From: an uncultured Oscillospiraceae bacterium
GTDB taxonomy: Bacteria; Bacillota; Clostridia; Oscillospirales; Oscillospiraceae
DNA length: 64,000 nt
NCBI GenBank assembly: GCA_910588135.1
Contig: CAJUOT010000001.1
Coordinates: 50,273-114,272, forward strand
Reading direction: 5' to 3'
In this document: positions 58,081-64,000 of the stretch, piece by piece
Numbering within the stretch: position 1 is the stretch's first letter
How the letters are laid out: every line of letters begins with the position of its first letter
The notes under the pieces: model-generated
The model's input: the letters and a program-made list of their open reading frames with translations, nothing else
The model's database searches: none
What the model was told of the DNA's origin: nothing
Position numbers and translations under genes: made by a program

Positions 58081-59729
58081 ACGCTGTGGTAAAGGCCCCG
58101 AAAAAGGTCACCGTCACCCCGCCGGATCCCAAATATACACAGAAAGACATCCGAAAGCAGCACCTCCGTGTGGCCCCCTACTGCCGGGTATCCACCGGCA
58201 GCGAGGAGCAGCAGACCAGCTTCACCGCCCAGAAGGAGTACTACACCCAGCGGATCGCCGACACCGAGGGCTGGACGCTGGTACGGCTCTATGCTGACGA
58301 GGGGATCACCGGCACCTCCACCAAGAAGCGCACCCAGTTCAACAAGATGATCCGGGACGCCGAAAAGGGCAAGATCGACCTGGTGATCACCAAGTCCGTG
58401 TCCCGGTTCTGCCGCAACACTTTGGATGGGCTGGAATACATCCGCAGGCTGAAAAAATGCGGCGTAGGGGTGTATTTTGAAAAAGAGAACACAAATACGC
58501 TTTATATGCCCAACGAAATGATTCTCACCTTCCTGATGAGCCAGGCCCAGGCGGAGAGCGAGTCCATGTCCACCAACATCCAGTGGGGCCACCGCGCCCG
58601 GTTCAAGCAGGGCATCGTCCACTACAATTTCAGCAACTTCCTGGGCTACCGCAAGGGCCCGGACGGGGAGCCGGAGATCGACGAGGACGAGGCCCCCACC
58701 GTGCGGCGCATCTTCGCCCGGTACCTGATGGGCCAGAGTGTGGCCCAGATCAGCCGGGATCTCACGGCGGACGGCTGCAAAACCGCCCGGGGCAGCACTA
58801 AATGGAGCGACCACACGGTGCGGGCCATCCTGGAAAATGAAAAATACATGGGCGACGCCATCCTCCAGAAAACCTTTACCCTGGACTTGTTCAGCCGCCA
58901 GCAAGTGAAAAATGAGGGCCAGCTCCCCAAGTACTATGTGGAAAACGCCCATGTGCCCATCATCGACCGAGACACCTTTCGGAAGGTGCAGGAGGAGCTG
59001 GCGCGGCGATCCAGCCTGCGGAAAACCTCATCAAAAGCCAAGACGGAGCAGGGCAAGCACAGCGGCAAATATGTGCTGAGCGGGCTGGTGGTGTGTTCCG
59101 AGTGCGGCAGCCCGTACCGCCGCATCACCTATATGCCGGACGGCCAAAAGCGGTTTGTGTGGCGGTGCCTCAACCGCATTGAGCATGGCAGGCGGATCTG
59201 CAAGCGCTCTGCCACAATGGATGAACTCGAACTTCAGGACGCTGTCACCAGTGCGCTGAACGAGATGTTCCGGCAGAGGGAGGCCAGGGAAACACTGGCG
59301 GCCTGCGTGTCCGCCGCCCTGGCGGGAACAGGGGACAACACATCCCTCCCCGCCGTGGAGGACAAGCTGAGGGCGCTCCAGGAGGAGCAAATGAACCTGT
59401 TTCGGCTGGCGGCAAACGCCGGGCCGGAAAACACCGAGTACGATGATCGGATGGCCCAGGTGACTGCCGCCATGCTGGAGCTGACGGCCCGGAAAACCGA
59501 GCTGGAGCGCGAGGGCGGCGCCGATTCGGTGTATGACAGCCGGGTGCAGAGCATCACCGGCATTCTGGAACAGACGGACAGCGCCATTGAGGGTTTCAAT
59601 GAGGGGCTCGTGTTCCAGATGGTAAGCAGCATCATGGTGCTGGACAAAGAGCGGCTGACCGTCCGCTTCAAGGACGGCACCGAGATCGAACAGGCCGTGG
59701 AGCACATCGACAGGAGGGCCAGCGCATGA
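58077..59729 (+). CDS. Large serine recombinase 3
   Basis: 550 residues; catalytic Ser39 in VAPYCRVSTGSEEQQTSFTA, then LYADEGITGTSTKKRTQFNK and SVSRFCRNTLDGLEYIRR. Recombinase domain (NFLGYRKGPDGEPEIDEDEA), zinc ribbon (SGLVVCSECGSPYRRITYMP) and C-terminal coiled coil (KLRALQEEQMNLFRLAANAG) are present, so it is complete. It ends in an ATGA overlap with the metallophosphoesterase. With recombinases 1 and 2 it likely forms the element's integration/excision machine. Confidence 0.92.
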   Translation: MNAVVKAPKKVTVTPPDPKYTQKDIRKQHLRVAPYCRVSTGSEEQQTSFTAQKEYYTQRIADTEGWTLVRLYADEGITGTSTKKRTQFNKMIRDAEKGKIDLVITKSVSRFCRNTLDGLEYIRRLKKCGVGVYFEKENTNTLYMPNEMILTFLMSQAQAESESMSTNIQWGHRARFKQGIVHYNFSNFLGYRKGPDGEPEIDEDEAPTVRRIFARYLMGQSVAQISRDLTADGCKTARGSTKWSDHTVRAILENEKYMGDAILQKTFTLDLFSRQQVKNEGQLPKYYVENAHVPIIDRDTFRKVQEELARRSSLRKTSSKAKTEQGKHSGKYVLSGLVVCSECGSPYRRITYMPDGQKRFVWRCLNRIEHGRRICKRSATMDELELQDAVTSALNEMFRQREARETLAACVSAALAGTGDNTSLPAVEDKLRALQEEQMNLFRLAANAGPENTEYDDRMAQVTAAMLELTARKTELEREGGADSVYDSRVQSITGILEQTDSAIEGFNEGLVFQMVSSIMVLDKERLTVRFKDGTEIEQAVEHIDRRASA

Positions 59730-59909
59730 GCGTCTACGTGACGGGTGACTGCCACGGCGGCTTCCAGCGGTTCACGCCGGAGAATTTTCCCAAGCAGAAA
59801 GGGATGGGCCGAGAGGACTGCATGATCATCACGGGTGACTGCGGTGGTGTGTGGGCCGGGGAGCAGGCGGACGGTCATCGGCTGGACTGGTTGGAGGATC
59901 GGCCCTTCA

Positions 59910-60019
59910 CCTCGTCGGCTCACGCTTTGTATCCCTTGCCCCGCCGCAAGCGGCAGGGCTCGCTCACTCCGCTGAGCCTCCTCTCCCCACGCGACCCGCT
60001 TCGCTGGGCTCGCGCGGGG
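59910..60019 (-). repeat. Double-hairpin dispersed repeat, copy D
   Basis: CCCCACGCGA (59985-59994) pairs with TCGCGCGGGG (60010-60019), one wobble, around CCCGCTTCGCTGGG; the second hairpin is GCCCTGCCGC/GCGGCGGGGC on the minus strand. Lies in the broken phosphoesterase. Confidence 0.85.
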
Positions 60020-60054
60020 TTTCGGAACCGTGACCGAAAGGGTATGTGCAAAAT

Positions 60055-60162
60055 CGCGGCAAAGCCCAGCGCAGCGGGTTTGCCGCGAAGGCGAGGAGCA
60101 AGGGAGCGGGCGCAGCTTTCGCCGTAGGCGGAAGCGGAGGCAAGCGGACTTTGCGACGAGCC
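60055..60162 (+). repeat. Double-hairpin dispersed repeat, copy E
   Basis: CGCGGCAAA (60055-60063) pairs with TTTGCCGCG (60079-60087) around the core CCCAGCGCAGCGGG; a CTTTCGCC/GGCGGAAG hairpin with one wobble follows, and the copy ends with TTGCGACGAG. Lies in head-to-head arrangement with copy D. Confidence 0.85.
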
Positions 60163-60447
60163 GGTGGCCCGAGGAGATGCCCAGCGAGGCGGAGTACGCT
60201 GAAGCGAAAACTAATCTGGAGCGGACCAGGTGGTGCGTGGACTGTATCCTCACCCACTGTGCCCCATGCGGTATCCTGCCCAAAATCGACCTGGGCTACC
60301 GCCCGGATCCGCTCACCGATTTTTTGGAAACGGTGCGCCAGCGGTGCCGGTTCTCCGCATGGTTTCTGGGACATTACCATACCAACCATGTGATAGACGG
60401 GCGATACTTCCTTCAGTGGGAGCAGATCTCAAAGGTAGAATAAAAAT

Positions 60448-60490
60448 GCGGGACTCCCTCTCGAATGAAGGAGTCCCGCTTCATATAGGC
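60448..60490 (+). terminator. Hairpin terminator after the recombinase operon
   Basis: GCGGGACTCC (60448-60457) and GGAGTCCCGC (60470-60479) pair perfectly; the T-tract (TTCATAT) is weak. A second GC-rich hairpin GCCGGGGCG/CGCCCCGGC follows near 60500-60525. The rest of the gap to 60697 shows only a 12-codon frame and the promoter at 60640. Confidence 0.6.
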
Positions 60491-60639
60491 AGAAAGGGAG
60501 CCGGGGCGGATGATCGCCCCGGCTCTGAAGGATGGAGGATAGAATGAAAAAGAAAGAGTATCTCTTGCAAGATTCAGGATAGCGGGATTTCATTACGGAA
60601 GTTCGAGCGGAAGTGTTACAAAAGCATTAAACTTCACCC

Positions 60640-60668
60640 TCGACTTGGAAGGTTTCCTGTGCTATACT
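60640..60668 (+). promoter_or_regulatory. Promoter of the LMW phosphatase gene
   Basis: TCGACT (60640-60645), 17 bp, TATACT (60663-60668), 30 bp before the start codon. The -35 is weak, so an activator may be needed. Confidence 0.45.
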
Positions 60669-60697
60669 GGAGGAAACTCTGACGGAGCGTGTACGTA

Positions 60698-61159
60698 ATG
60701 ACGAGGATCCTTTTTATCTGCCATGGCAATATCTGCCGCAGCCCTATGGCCGAGTTCGTGATGAAAGACCTGGTGAAAAAGGCCGGGGTGGAAGCCCAAT
60801 TCCACATCGAGTCCGCGGCCACCAGTACGGAGGAGATCGGCAACCCGGTCTATCCCCCGGCGCGGCGCAAGCTGGCCGAGCACGGCATTGACTGCGCGGG
60901 CAAAAGAGCGCGGCAGCTCAAGAACAGCGACTATGACGCCTTTGACCTGCTGGTCGGGATGGACCGGGCCAACCTGCGGAATATGCACCGCATCTGCGGC
61001 GGCGACTTCGCCGAAAAGCTGCACCTGCTGATGGACTACACGGATCACCCCGGCGATGTTGCCGATCCGTGGTATACCGATGATTTTGAAACCACCTGGC
61101 GGGATGTGCTGGCTGGGTGTCAGGGATTGCTGCGGACAATACGAGAGGAGCGGCTTTAA
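60698..61159 (+). CDS. Low-molecular-weight protein-tyrosine phosphatase
   Basis: ATG at 60698 (an upstream GTG at 60689 is possible). The N-terminal P-loop CHGNICRS (CX5R; Cys8, Arg14) and the C-terminal general acid in VADPWYTDDFETTW are complete, and the 153-residue length is usual for the family, which dephosphorylates tyrosine or arginine residues on proteins. It begins the short operon with the next two genes and has its own promoter; it may be chromosomal flank rather than element cargo. Confidence 0.93.
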   Translation: MTRILFICHGNICRSPMAEFVMKDLVKKAGVEAQFHIESAATSTEEIGNPVYPPARRKLAEHGIDCAGKRARQLKNSDYDAFDLLVGMDRANLRNMHRICGGDFAEKLHLLMDYTDHPGDVADPWYTDDFETTWRDVLAGCQGLLRTIREERL

Positions 61160-61380
61160 TGTTTGGCAGACGAAAAAAGCCGGAGCCAGCTCCCTATGAC
61201 AAAATCGGAAAAATCCCTGTCATCCGCTCCAGCATCTGCACCGGCGAACAGGTAGCGGGATTCAAGGATATTGCCAGCGGAAAGTTTCAGGAACTGATGC
61301 TGATCCGCGATGGAAAGGATCTTTCCGACTTCCTCAGCCGGTATCAGGTGGAGGAAAATGAAATCAAACGGGAGTGGTGA
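61159..61380 (+). CDS. Small conserved protein, 73 aa
   Basis: ATG overlaps the phosphatase stop (TAATG). The product (MFGRRKKPEPAPYDKIGKIP, VIRSSICTGEQVAGFKDIAS) belongs to a short conserved Clostridial family that is sometimes mislabelled aspartate dehydrogenase; it has no enzyme motif. The sequence ends in a basic helix. It is coupled to the phosphatase gene and precedes the hydrolase by 6 bp. Confidence 0.6.
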   Translation: MFGRRKKPEPAPYDKIGKIPVIRSSICTGEQVAGFKDIASGKFQELMLIRDGKDLSDFLSRYQVEENEIKREW

Positions 61381-61386
61381 GGCCAT

Positions 61387-61977
61387 ATGTGCCGCCGTCT
61401 GCTGTGCTTTGGTGACTCCAATACCTACGGGTACGATCCCCGCTCCTATCTGGGCGGCCGGTACCCGGATACGGTCAGATGGACGGCCCTGCTGAACAAG
61501 CAGGGCTGGGACGTTCTAAACCAGGGGCAAAATGGGCGCACGATCCCCCAGAGGGGCTGGGAAGTGGATGAATTCTTTCGAGCACTCCTACAGGAACCCG
61601 ATATTTCCGCCGTCATGCTTGGGAGCAATGATCTGCTTGAAAATCCCGGTGCTTCCGCCGAAAATCACGCGGGCCGGATGGAACGGTTTCTCCGTTCAGC
61701 TCTGGAACGCAGCCCTCGCCGCAAGATCCTGTTGATTGCCCCGCCTCCGATGAAACTGGGAGCGTGGGTCAGCAATCAAAAAATCGTCGAGGAGTCCCGG
61801 CGGTTGGGGTTGCAGTATAAAATGGTGGCGGAACATCTGGACATCGCTTTCGCGGATGCGGGGGAATGGAATATCGACCTTGCCTACGATGGAGTCCATT
61901 TTTCGGAGCAAGGACACATGGGGTTTGCTCAGAAGATGGAGGAACTGCTGTCGAACCTGACAGAGAGCTCGTTATAG
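61387..61977 (+). CDS. SGNH/GDSL-family hydrolase
   Basis: Block I GDSNTYGYD (Ser11), block III with VMLGSNDLLE, and block V YDGVHFSEQG (Asp168, His171) form the SGNH catalytic set of lipases, esterases and acyl hydrolases. The 196-residue length is typical of the cytosolic arylesterase-like group. There is no signal peptide. The gene is followed without a gap by a remnant of another hydrolase. Confidence 0.9.
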   Translation: MCRRLLCFGDSNTYGYDPRSYLGGRYPDTVRWTALLNKQGWDVLNQGQNGRTIPQRGWEVDEFFRALLQEPDISAVMLGSNDLLENPGASAENHAGRMERFLRSALERSPRRKILLIAPPPMKLGAWVSNQKIVEESRRLGLQYKMVAEHLDIAFADAGEWNIDLAYDGVHFSEQGHMGFAQKMEELLSNLTESSL

Positions 61978-62102
61978 AGGGTGGATCCCACGCAGGGTTC
62001 GGCAGCTATGGCACACAGAAGGGTGACGGCGCTCCAACGATTTCCGGCAAGGATCAGATCGCGCAGACTTCGGAACAAATTGCGGATATCATGCTGGGGT
62101 AG
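61965..62102 (+). pseudogene. C-terminal remnant of an alpha/beta hydrolase
   Basis: In a different frame from the SGNH gene the sequence ELVIEGGSHAGFGSYGTQKG followed by DGAPTISGKDQIAQTSEQIA matches the C-terminal histidine region of small alpha/beta hydrolases. No upstream part of such an enzyme is present; it is fused to the end of the SGNH gene by a past deletion. Confidence 0.6.
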
Positions 62103-62141
62103 AGACGCTGAGTCTGGAACCCGTTGCGGCGCAACGCTTTT

Positions 62142-62171
62142 GAGAAATAGTAGTTTTGCCACATTGCGCCA
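62142..62171 (+). repeat. Direct repeat, copy 1 (AGAAATAGTAGTTTTGCCAC)
   Basis: AGAAATAGTAGTTTTGCCAC followed by ATTGCGCCA; almost the same 40-bp context, including CGCAAC upstream, recurs at the window end (63971-64000). Confidence 0.6.
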
Positions 62172-62177
62172 GCTCTG

Positions 62178-62300
62178 AAAATCCCGTCACCGTTCCGTTT
62201 CCGGCTTCGCCGGAAACTGCACTCTGGCGGGATTTTCTTCGCTTCCAACCGCGACCCGCTACGCTGGGCTCGCGGTTGGGACCGCCCTGTGGGCGGCTAT
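62178..62300 (-). repeat. Double-hairpin dispersed repeat, copy F (diverged)
   Basis: CCAACCGCGA (62245-62254) pairs with TCGCGGTTGG (62270-62279) around CCCGCTACGCTGGG; a second stem TTTCCGGC/GCCGGAAA (62198-62216) is enclosed by AAAATCCCG/CGGGATTTT. It retains the two-hairpin layout though the linker differs. Confidence 0.65.
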
Positions 62301-62313
62301 TACATTGAAACCC

Positions 62314-62340
62314 GAATAGCAATTTTGCCACATTGAGCCA
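62314..62340 (+). repeat. Direct repeat, copy 2 (diverged)
   Basis: GAATAGCAATTTTGCCACAT followed by TGAGCCA; shares TTTTGCCACAT and GCCA with the copies at 62142 and 63971. Confidence 0.5.
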
Positions 62341-62347
62341 TGATAAG

Positions 62348-62384
62348 TTGACAGGCCGCCAAGGGGGTGGTCTGTCAATTTTTC
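62348..62384 (+). terminator. Hairpin with T-tract containing the oriT-like core
   Basis: TTGACAG (62348-62354) pairs with CTGTCAA and CCGCC with GGTGG; TTTTTC follows. The inner CCGCCAAGGGGGTG equals the core of the candidate oriT at 34127-34140, so this may be a remnant of another mobilisable element rather than a simple terminator. Confidence 0.5.
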
Positions 62385-62409
62385 TCTAATAAGTTTTCAA
62401 TTATCGAAG

Positions 62410-62444
62410 CCACAGTGATTTTCATCACTGTGGCTTTCATTTTG
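62410..62444 (+). terminator. Hairpin before the recombinase remnant
   Basis: GCCACAGTGA (62410-62419) pairs with TCACTGTGGC (62426-62435), followed by TTTCATTTTG; it lies 27 bp before the start codon of the recombinase fragment. Confidence 0.6.
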
Positions 62445-62461
62445 GGAAAGGACAGATTTTT

Positions 62462-62956
62462 ATGAATGCAATTGAAAAAAGCGAGGCTATCCGGGCTGGT
62501 TTACGCAAAGGTTTCCAAGATGGCACCTCTAAAATGGCCTTTCGCAAATGCTATGGCTATGATGTTGGGGCCGATGGTAAGTTAATGGTCAATTCCGATG
62601 AGGCTGCTATCGTCCGCTGGATTTTCGAATCCTATCTTAACGGTGACAGCTTGGGCATGATTGCTACTGCGCTGGAGGCGCGAGGTATTCCCTCCCCCAT
62701 AGGTAAGCCCAAGTGGAACAGCGAAGCCCTAAACAAACTGTTGTCCAATGAAAAATACACGGGCCGAGTATTGCTCCAAAAAACCGTTAGCGCAGGTGGT
62801 TCCCAATTCAAAAACAATGGCTTTATGGACCGATACCTAATCTCCGACACACACGAAGCCATTATTGCTAATGAGACATTCGAAGCAGAGCAGCAAGAAA
62901 AAATTGAACGGACAAACTCACCTGAATCCAAACTTTCCATGCAGATGCTCTTTTAA
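62462..62956 (+). pseudogene. Serine recombinase fragment (recombinase domain only)
   Basis: The frame begins in the linker and recombinase domain (SEAIRAGLRKGFQDGTSKMA, CYGYDVGADGKLMVNSDEAA, KWNSEALNKLLSNEKYTGRV) without the catalytic resolvase domain and stops before the zinc ribbon. It is AT-richer than the tandem recombinases and not closely related to them, so it is the remnant of a different element. Confidence 0.8.
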
Positions 62957-63082
62957 GCAAGATGAAATGGCACATTTCATGCAACTGTTTGAGTATTTCT
63001 CGTCATCTCAAAGAGCAGTTCCTATTTTAAGACATTGAAGAAAGGGTGAAGGTGCAAAAAAATCTATTAGATGATATACTAA

Positions 63083-63622
63083 AATGCGTTGGGTGAATTT
63101 GAGCCTCAATTTACATCATATAGCATCCGCTGGGTTAACTGGATCTCTGAACTTGATTTGAGAACCTGCTTGCATTGCCGACAATTGCATGGGAAAATAT
63201 TCGGTGTTGATGACATCATTTTCGAGGCACCGCCATTGCATGAGCGATGCCGCTGCAGAATTGAATCACTTATTGCTGTTTGGGCCGGATATGCAACGAT
63301 GGAGGGGGTGGATGGCGCAGATTTTTGGCTTGCGCATTTTGGGGAATTGCCGGAATGCTATATAACCAAAGCAGAAGCAAAGACAGCCGGGTGAATATCA
63401 TTTGCTGGCAATTTGCAAGAAATCACCCCTAATAAAGTGATCGGAGGAGATATCTATAAAAACCGAAATGGTCATTTACCCGTTGCAGAAGGCCGCGTGT
63501 GGTATGAAGCAGATATCAATTATACAGGAGGTTACCGAAGGCGGCATAGAATTTTATACTCAAACGATGGCTTGATTTTTGTTACTTATGACCATTATGA
63601 AACATTTTGGGAAGTAGTGTGA
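63083..63622 (+). pseudogene. Barnase-family RNase toxin fragment with one in-frame TGA
   Basis: The same frame runs from 63083 to 63622, interrupted once by TGA at 63392-63394. Before it: CLHCRQLHGKIFGVDDIIFE and PPLHERCRCRIE of a phage-head-like pre-toxin domain, then GELPECYITKAEAKTAG. After it: GGDIYKNRNGHLPVAEGRVW, YEADINYTGGYRRRHRILYS and YDHYETFWEVV. Barnase has AxGW at the position of the stop. The barnase catalytic Lys (YITK), Glu (YEADINY), Arg and His (DHYETF) equivalents are all present. The upstream end is truncated by a stop at 63080. Confidence 0.85.
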
Positions 63623-63632
63623 GGTAAAAAAT

Positions 63633-63920
63633 ATGACCAAACAAAACAAAGTAAAAAAAAGGATTCTTGATTTTTCCGAGTGTTCATATATTGGGGAAAT
63701 ATATCTGACAGTAAAGAATGCACTGGAGTTGCCGGAATGGTGCGGCAATAATCTGGATGCTTTATGGGATGCTATAACAGGAATCATGTATACGCCTGCT
63801 GAAATCGTAATCAAACGCGCCGCGAAGCGCAAGGAGCTTCAAAGCAGTATAGATGATATCATTTCTGTATTTTGCGAAGCGGAAAAGGAGTATCATGAAA
63901 TTACAGTTTTGATTATTTGA
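63633..63920 (+). CDS. Barstar-family immunity protein
   Basis: ATG 10 bp after the barnase stop. The product (RILDFSECSYIGEIYLTVKN, ALELPEWCGNNLDALWDAIT, CEAEKEYHEITVLII) has the barstar signature LPxxxGxNLDALWD, the helix that fills the barnase active site and inhibits its RNase activity. 95 residues is the usual length. It should protect against barnase-type toxins. Here it seems intact although its toxin carries a nonsense codon. Confidence 0.92.
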   Translation: MTKQNKVKKRILDFSECSYIGEIYLTVKNALELPEWCGNNLDALWDAITGIMYTPAEIVIKRAAKRKELQSSIDDIISVFCEAEKEYHEITVLII

Positions 63921-63970
63921 ATTTGTCAATGCAGGGTTCTGCTGCAAAATGCTTGTACCGCAACAAGTTT

Positions 63971-64000
63971 CAGAAATAGTAGTTTTGCCACATGAAGCCA
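63971..64000 (+). repeat. Direct repeat, copy 3 (window edge)
   Basis: AGAAATAGTAGTTTTGCCAC then ATGAAGCCA; like copy 1 it is preceded by CGCAAC. It bounds the barnase/barstar segment on the right; the repeat may continue past the window. Confidence 0.6.

Larger units (their letters stand above)
59726..60443 (+). pseudogene. Metallophosphoesterase disrupted by two double-hairpin repeats
   Basis: The first part (MSVYVTGDCHGGFQRFTPEN, MIITGDCGGVWAGEQADGHR) carries the metal-binding GDCHG and GDCGG motifs. The last part (TRWCVDCILTHCAPCG, WFLGHYHTNHVIDGRYFLQW) has the C-terminal HCAP and GHYH motifs in a different frame. Where relatives have about 85 residues containing the GNHEN motif, there are about 245 bp of repeat copies D and E. 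The phosphoesterase is therefore split and almost certainly inactive. ATGA overlap with recombinase 3 shows it was part of that operon. Confidence 0.8.

Noticed and set aside
60544..60582. Twelve-codon frame MKKKEYLLQDSG as a gene
   Set aside because: Too short, and no leader-type hairpin or partner is tied to it.
60631..60668. MerR-type promoter with long spacer
   Set aside because: A normal 17-bp spacing is present and no MerR-family gene is near.
63392..63394. TGA in the barnase as a selenocysteine codon
   Set aside because: Barnase needs Trp here, no selenocysteine-type hairpin is apparent downstream, and a single base change explains it.

Overview
The window is a GC-rich (about 60% or more) stretch that looks like an integrative and conjugative element (ICE) from a gut Clostridia/Oscillospiraceae-type Firmicute. 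The evidence is the gene families (PrgI, VirB4, VirB6-like, VirD4, MobP-type relaxase, tandem large serine recombinases, DUF3848/3849/3991/4314/6103/6465 proteins), frequent TTG/GTG starts, strong Shine-Dalgarno sites and overlapping ATGA/TTGA/GTGA junctions. Family names come from reading the translations; no database search was possible.

Layout. 1-6.3 kb: ICE accessory proteins (DUF4314, DUF3849 and relatives) and a D12-class adenine methylase. 6.3-15.3 kb: a cell-surface module with a membrane-anchored secreted protein, sortase, cysteine-peptidase-like secreted protein, a 1,924-residue Cna-B/thioester pilin-like adhesin ending in a bare LPKTGY, and a small DUF3852/VirB2-like membrane protein. 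15.3-22.5 kb: a reverse-strand UvrD/PcrA helicase, a second DNA methylase, the VirB6-like channel protein, a cytosine-5 methylase split over two overlapping frames, and ribbon-helix-helix (RHH) proteins. 22.5-33.2 kb: a divergently controlled RHH/membrane-protein pair and SLOG protein, then PrgI-VirB4-M23 peptidase of the mating apparatus and more accessory proteins. 33.2-42.3 kb: a MobC-like RHH protein, a candidate oriT, a relaxase with Sel1 repeats, a Toprim primase-like protein, VirD4 and an SOS-type Y-family polymerase.

42.3-54 kb: regulators and cargo. An ECF sigma/anti-sigma pair lies next to a 2,648-residue secreted YD/Rhs-repeat protein whose AT-rich C-terminus looks like an exchanged toxin tip, followed by a 49-residue one-TM candidate immunity gene. 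Two nearly identical promoter-like sequences precede the anti-sigma gene and the Rhs gene, suggesting one sigma-controlled regulon. 54.2-60.4 kb: an attenuator-like leader and sigma-like regulator, a structured non-coding region ending in a strong terminator, a SHOCT protein, three tandem serine recombinases (the middle one lacks the catalytic domain) and a broken metallophosphoesterase. 60.6-64 kb: probable flank or cargo (LMW phosphatase, GDSL hydrolase), then an AT-richer mosaic of remnants with a recombinase fragment and a barnase/barstar pair in which the barnase has one TGA where barnase has a conserved Trp.

The observation most worth following is a dispersed double-hairpin repeat present at least six times (about 14.78, 20.92, 25.53, 59.91, 60.06 and 62.18 kb). 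Its stem sequences differ between copies but stay complementary, and two copies sit in the same reading frame inside VirB4 and the cytosine methylase. Two further points stand out: many unrelated ICE accessory proteins share a similar short Q/P/A-rich, Met-containing C-terminal tail that could be a type IV secretion signal, and the cytosine methylase has a two-frame arrangement.
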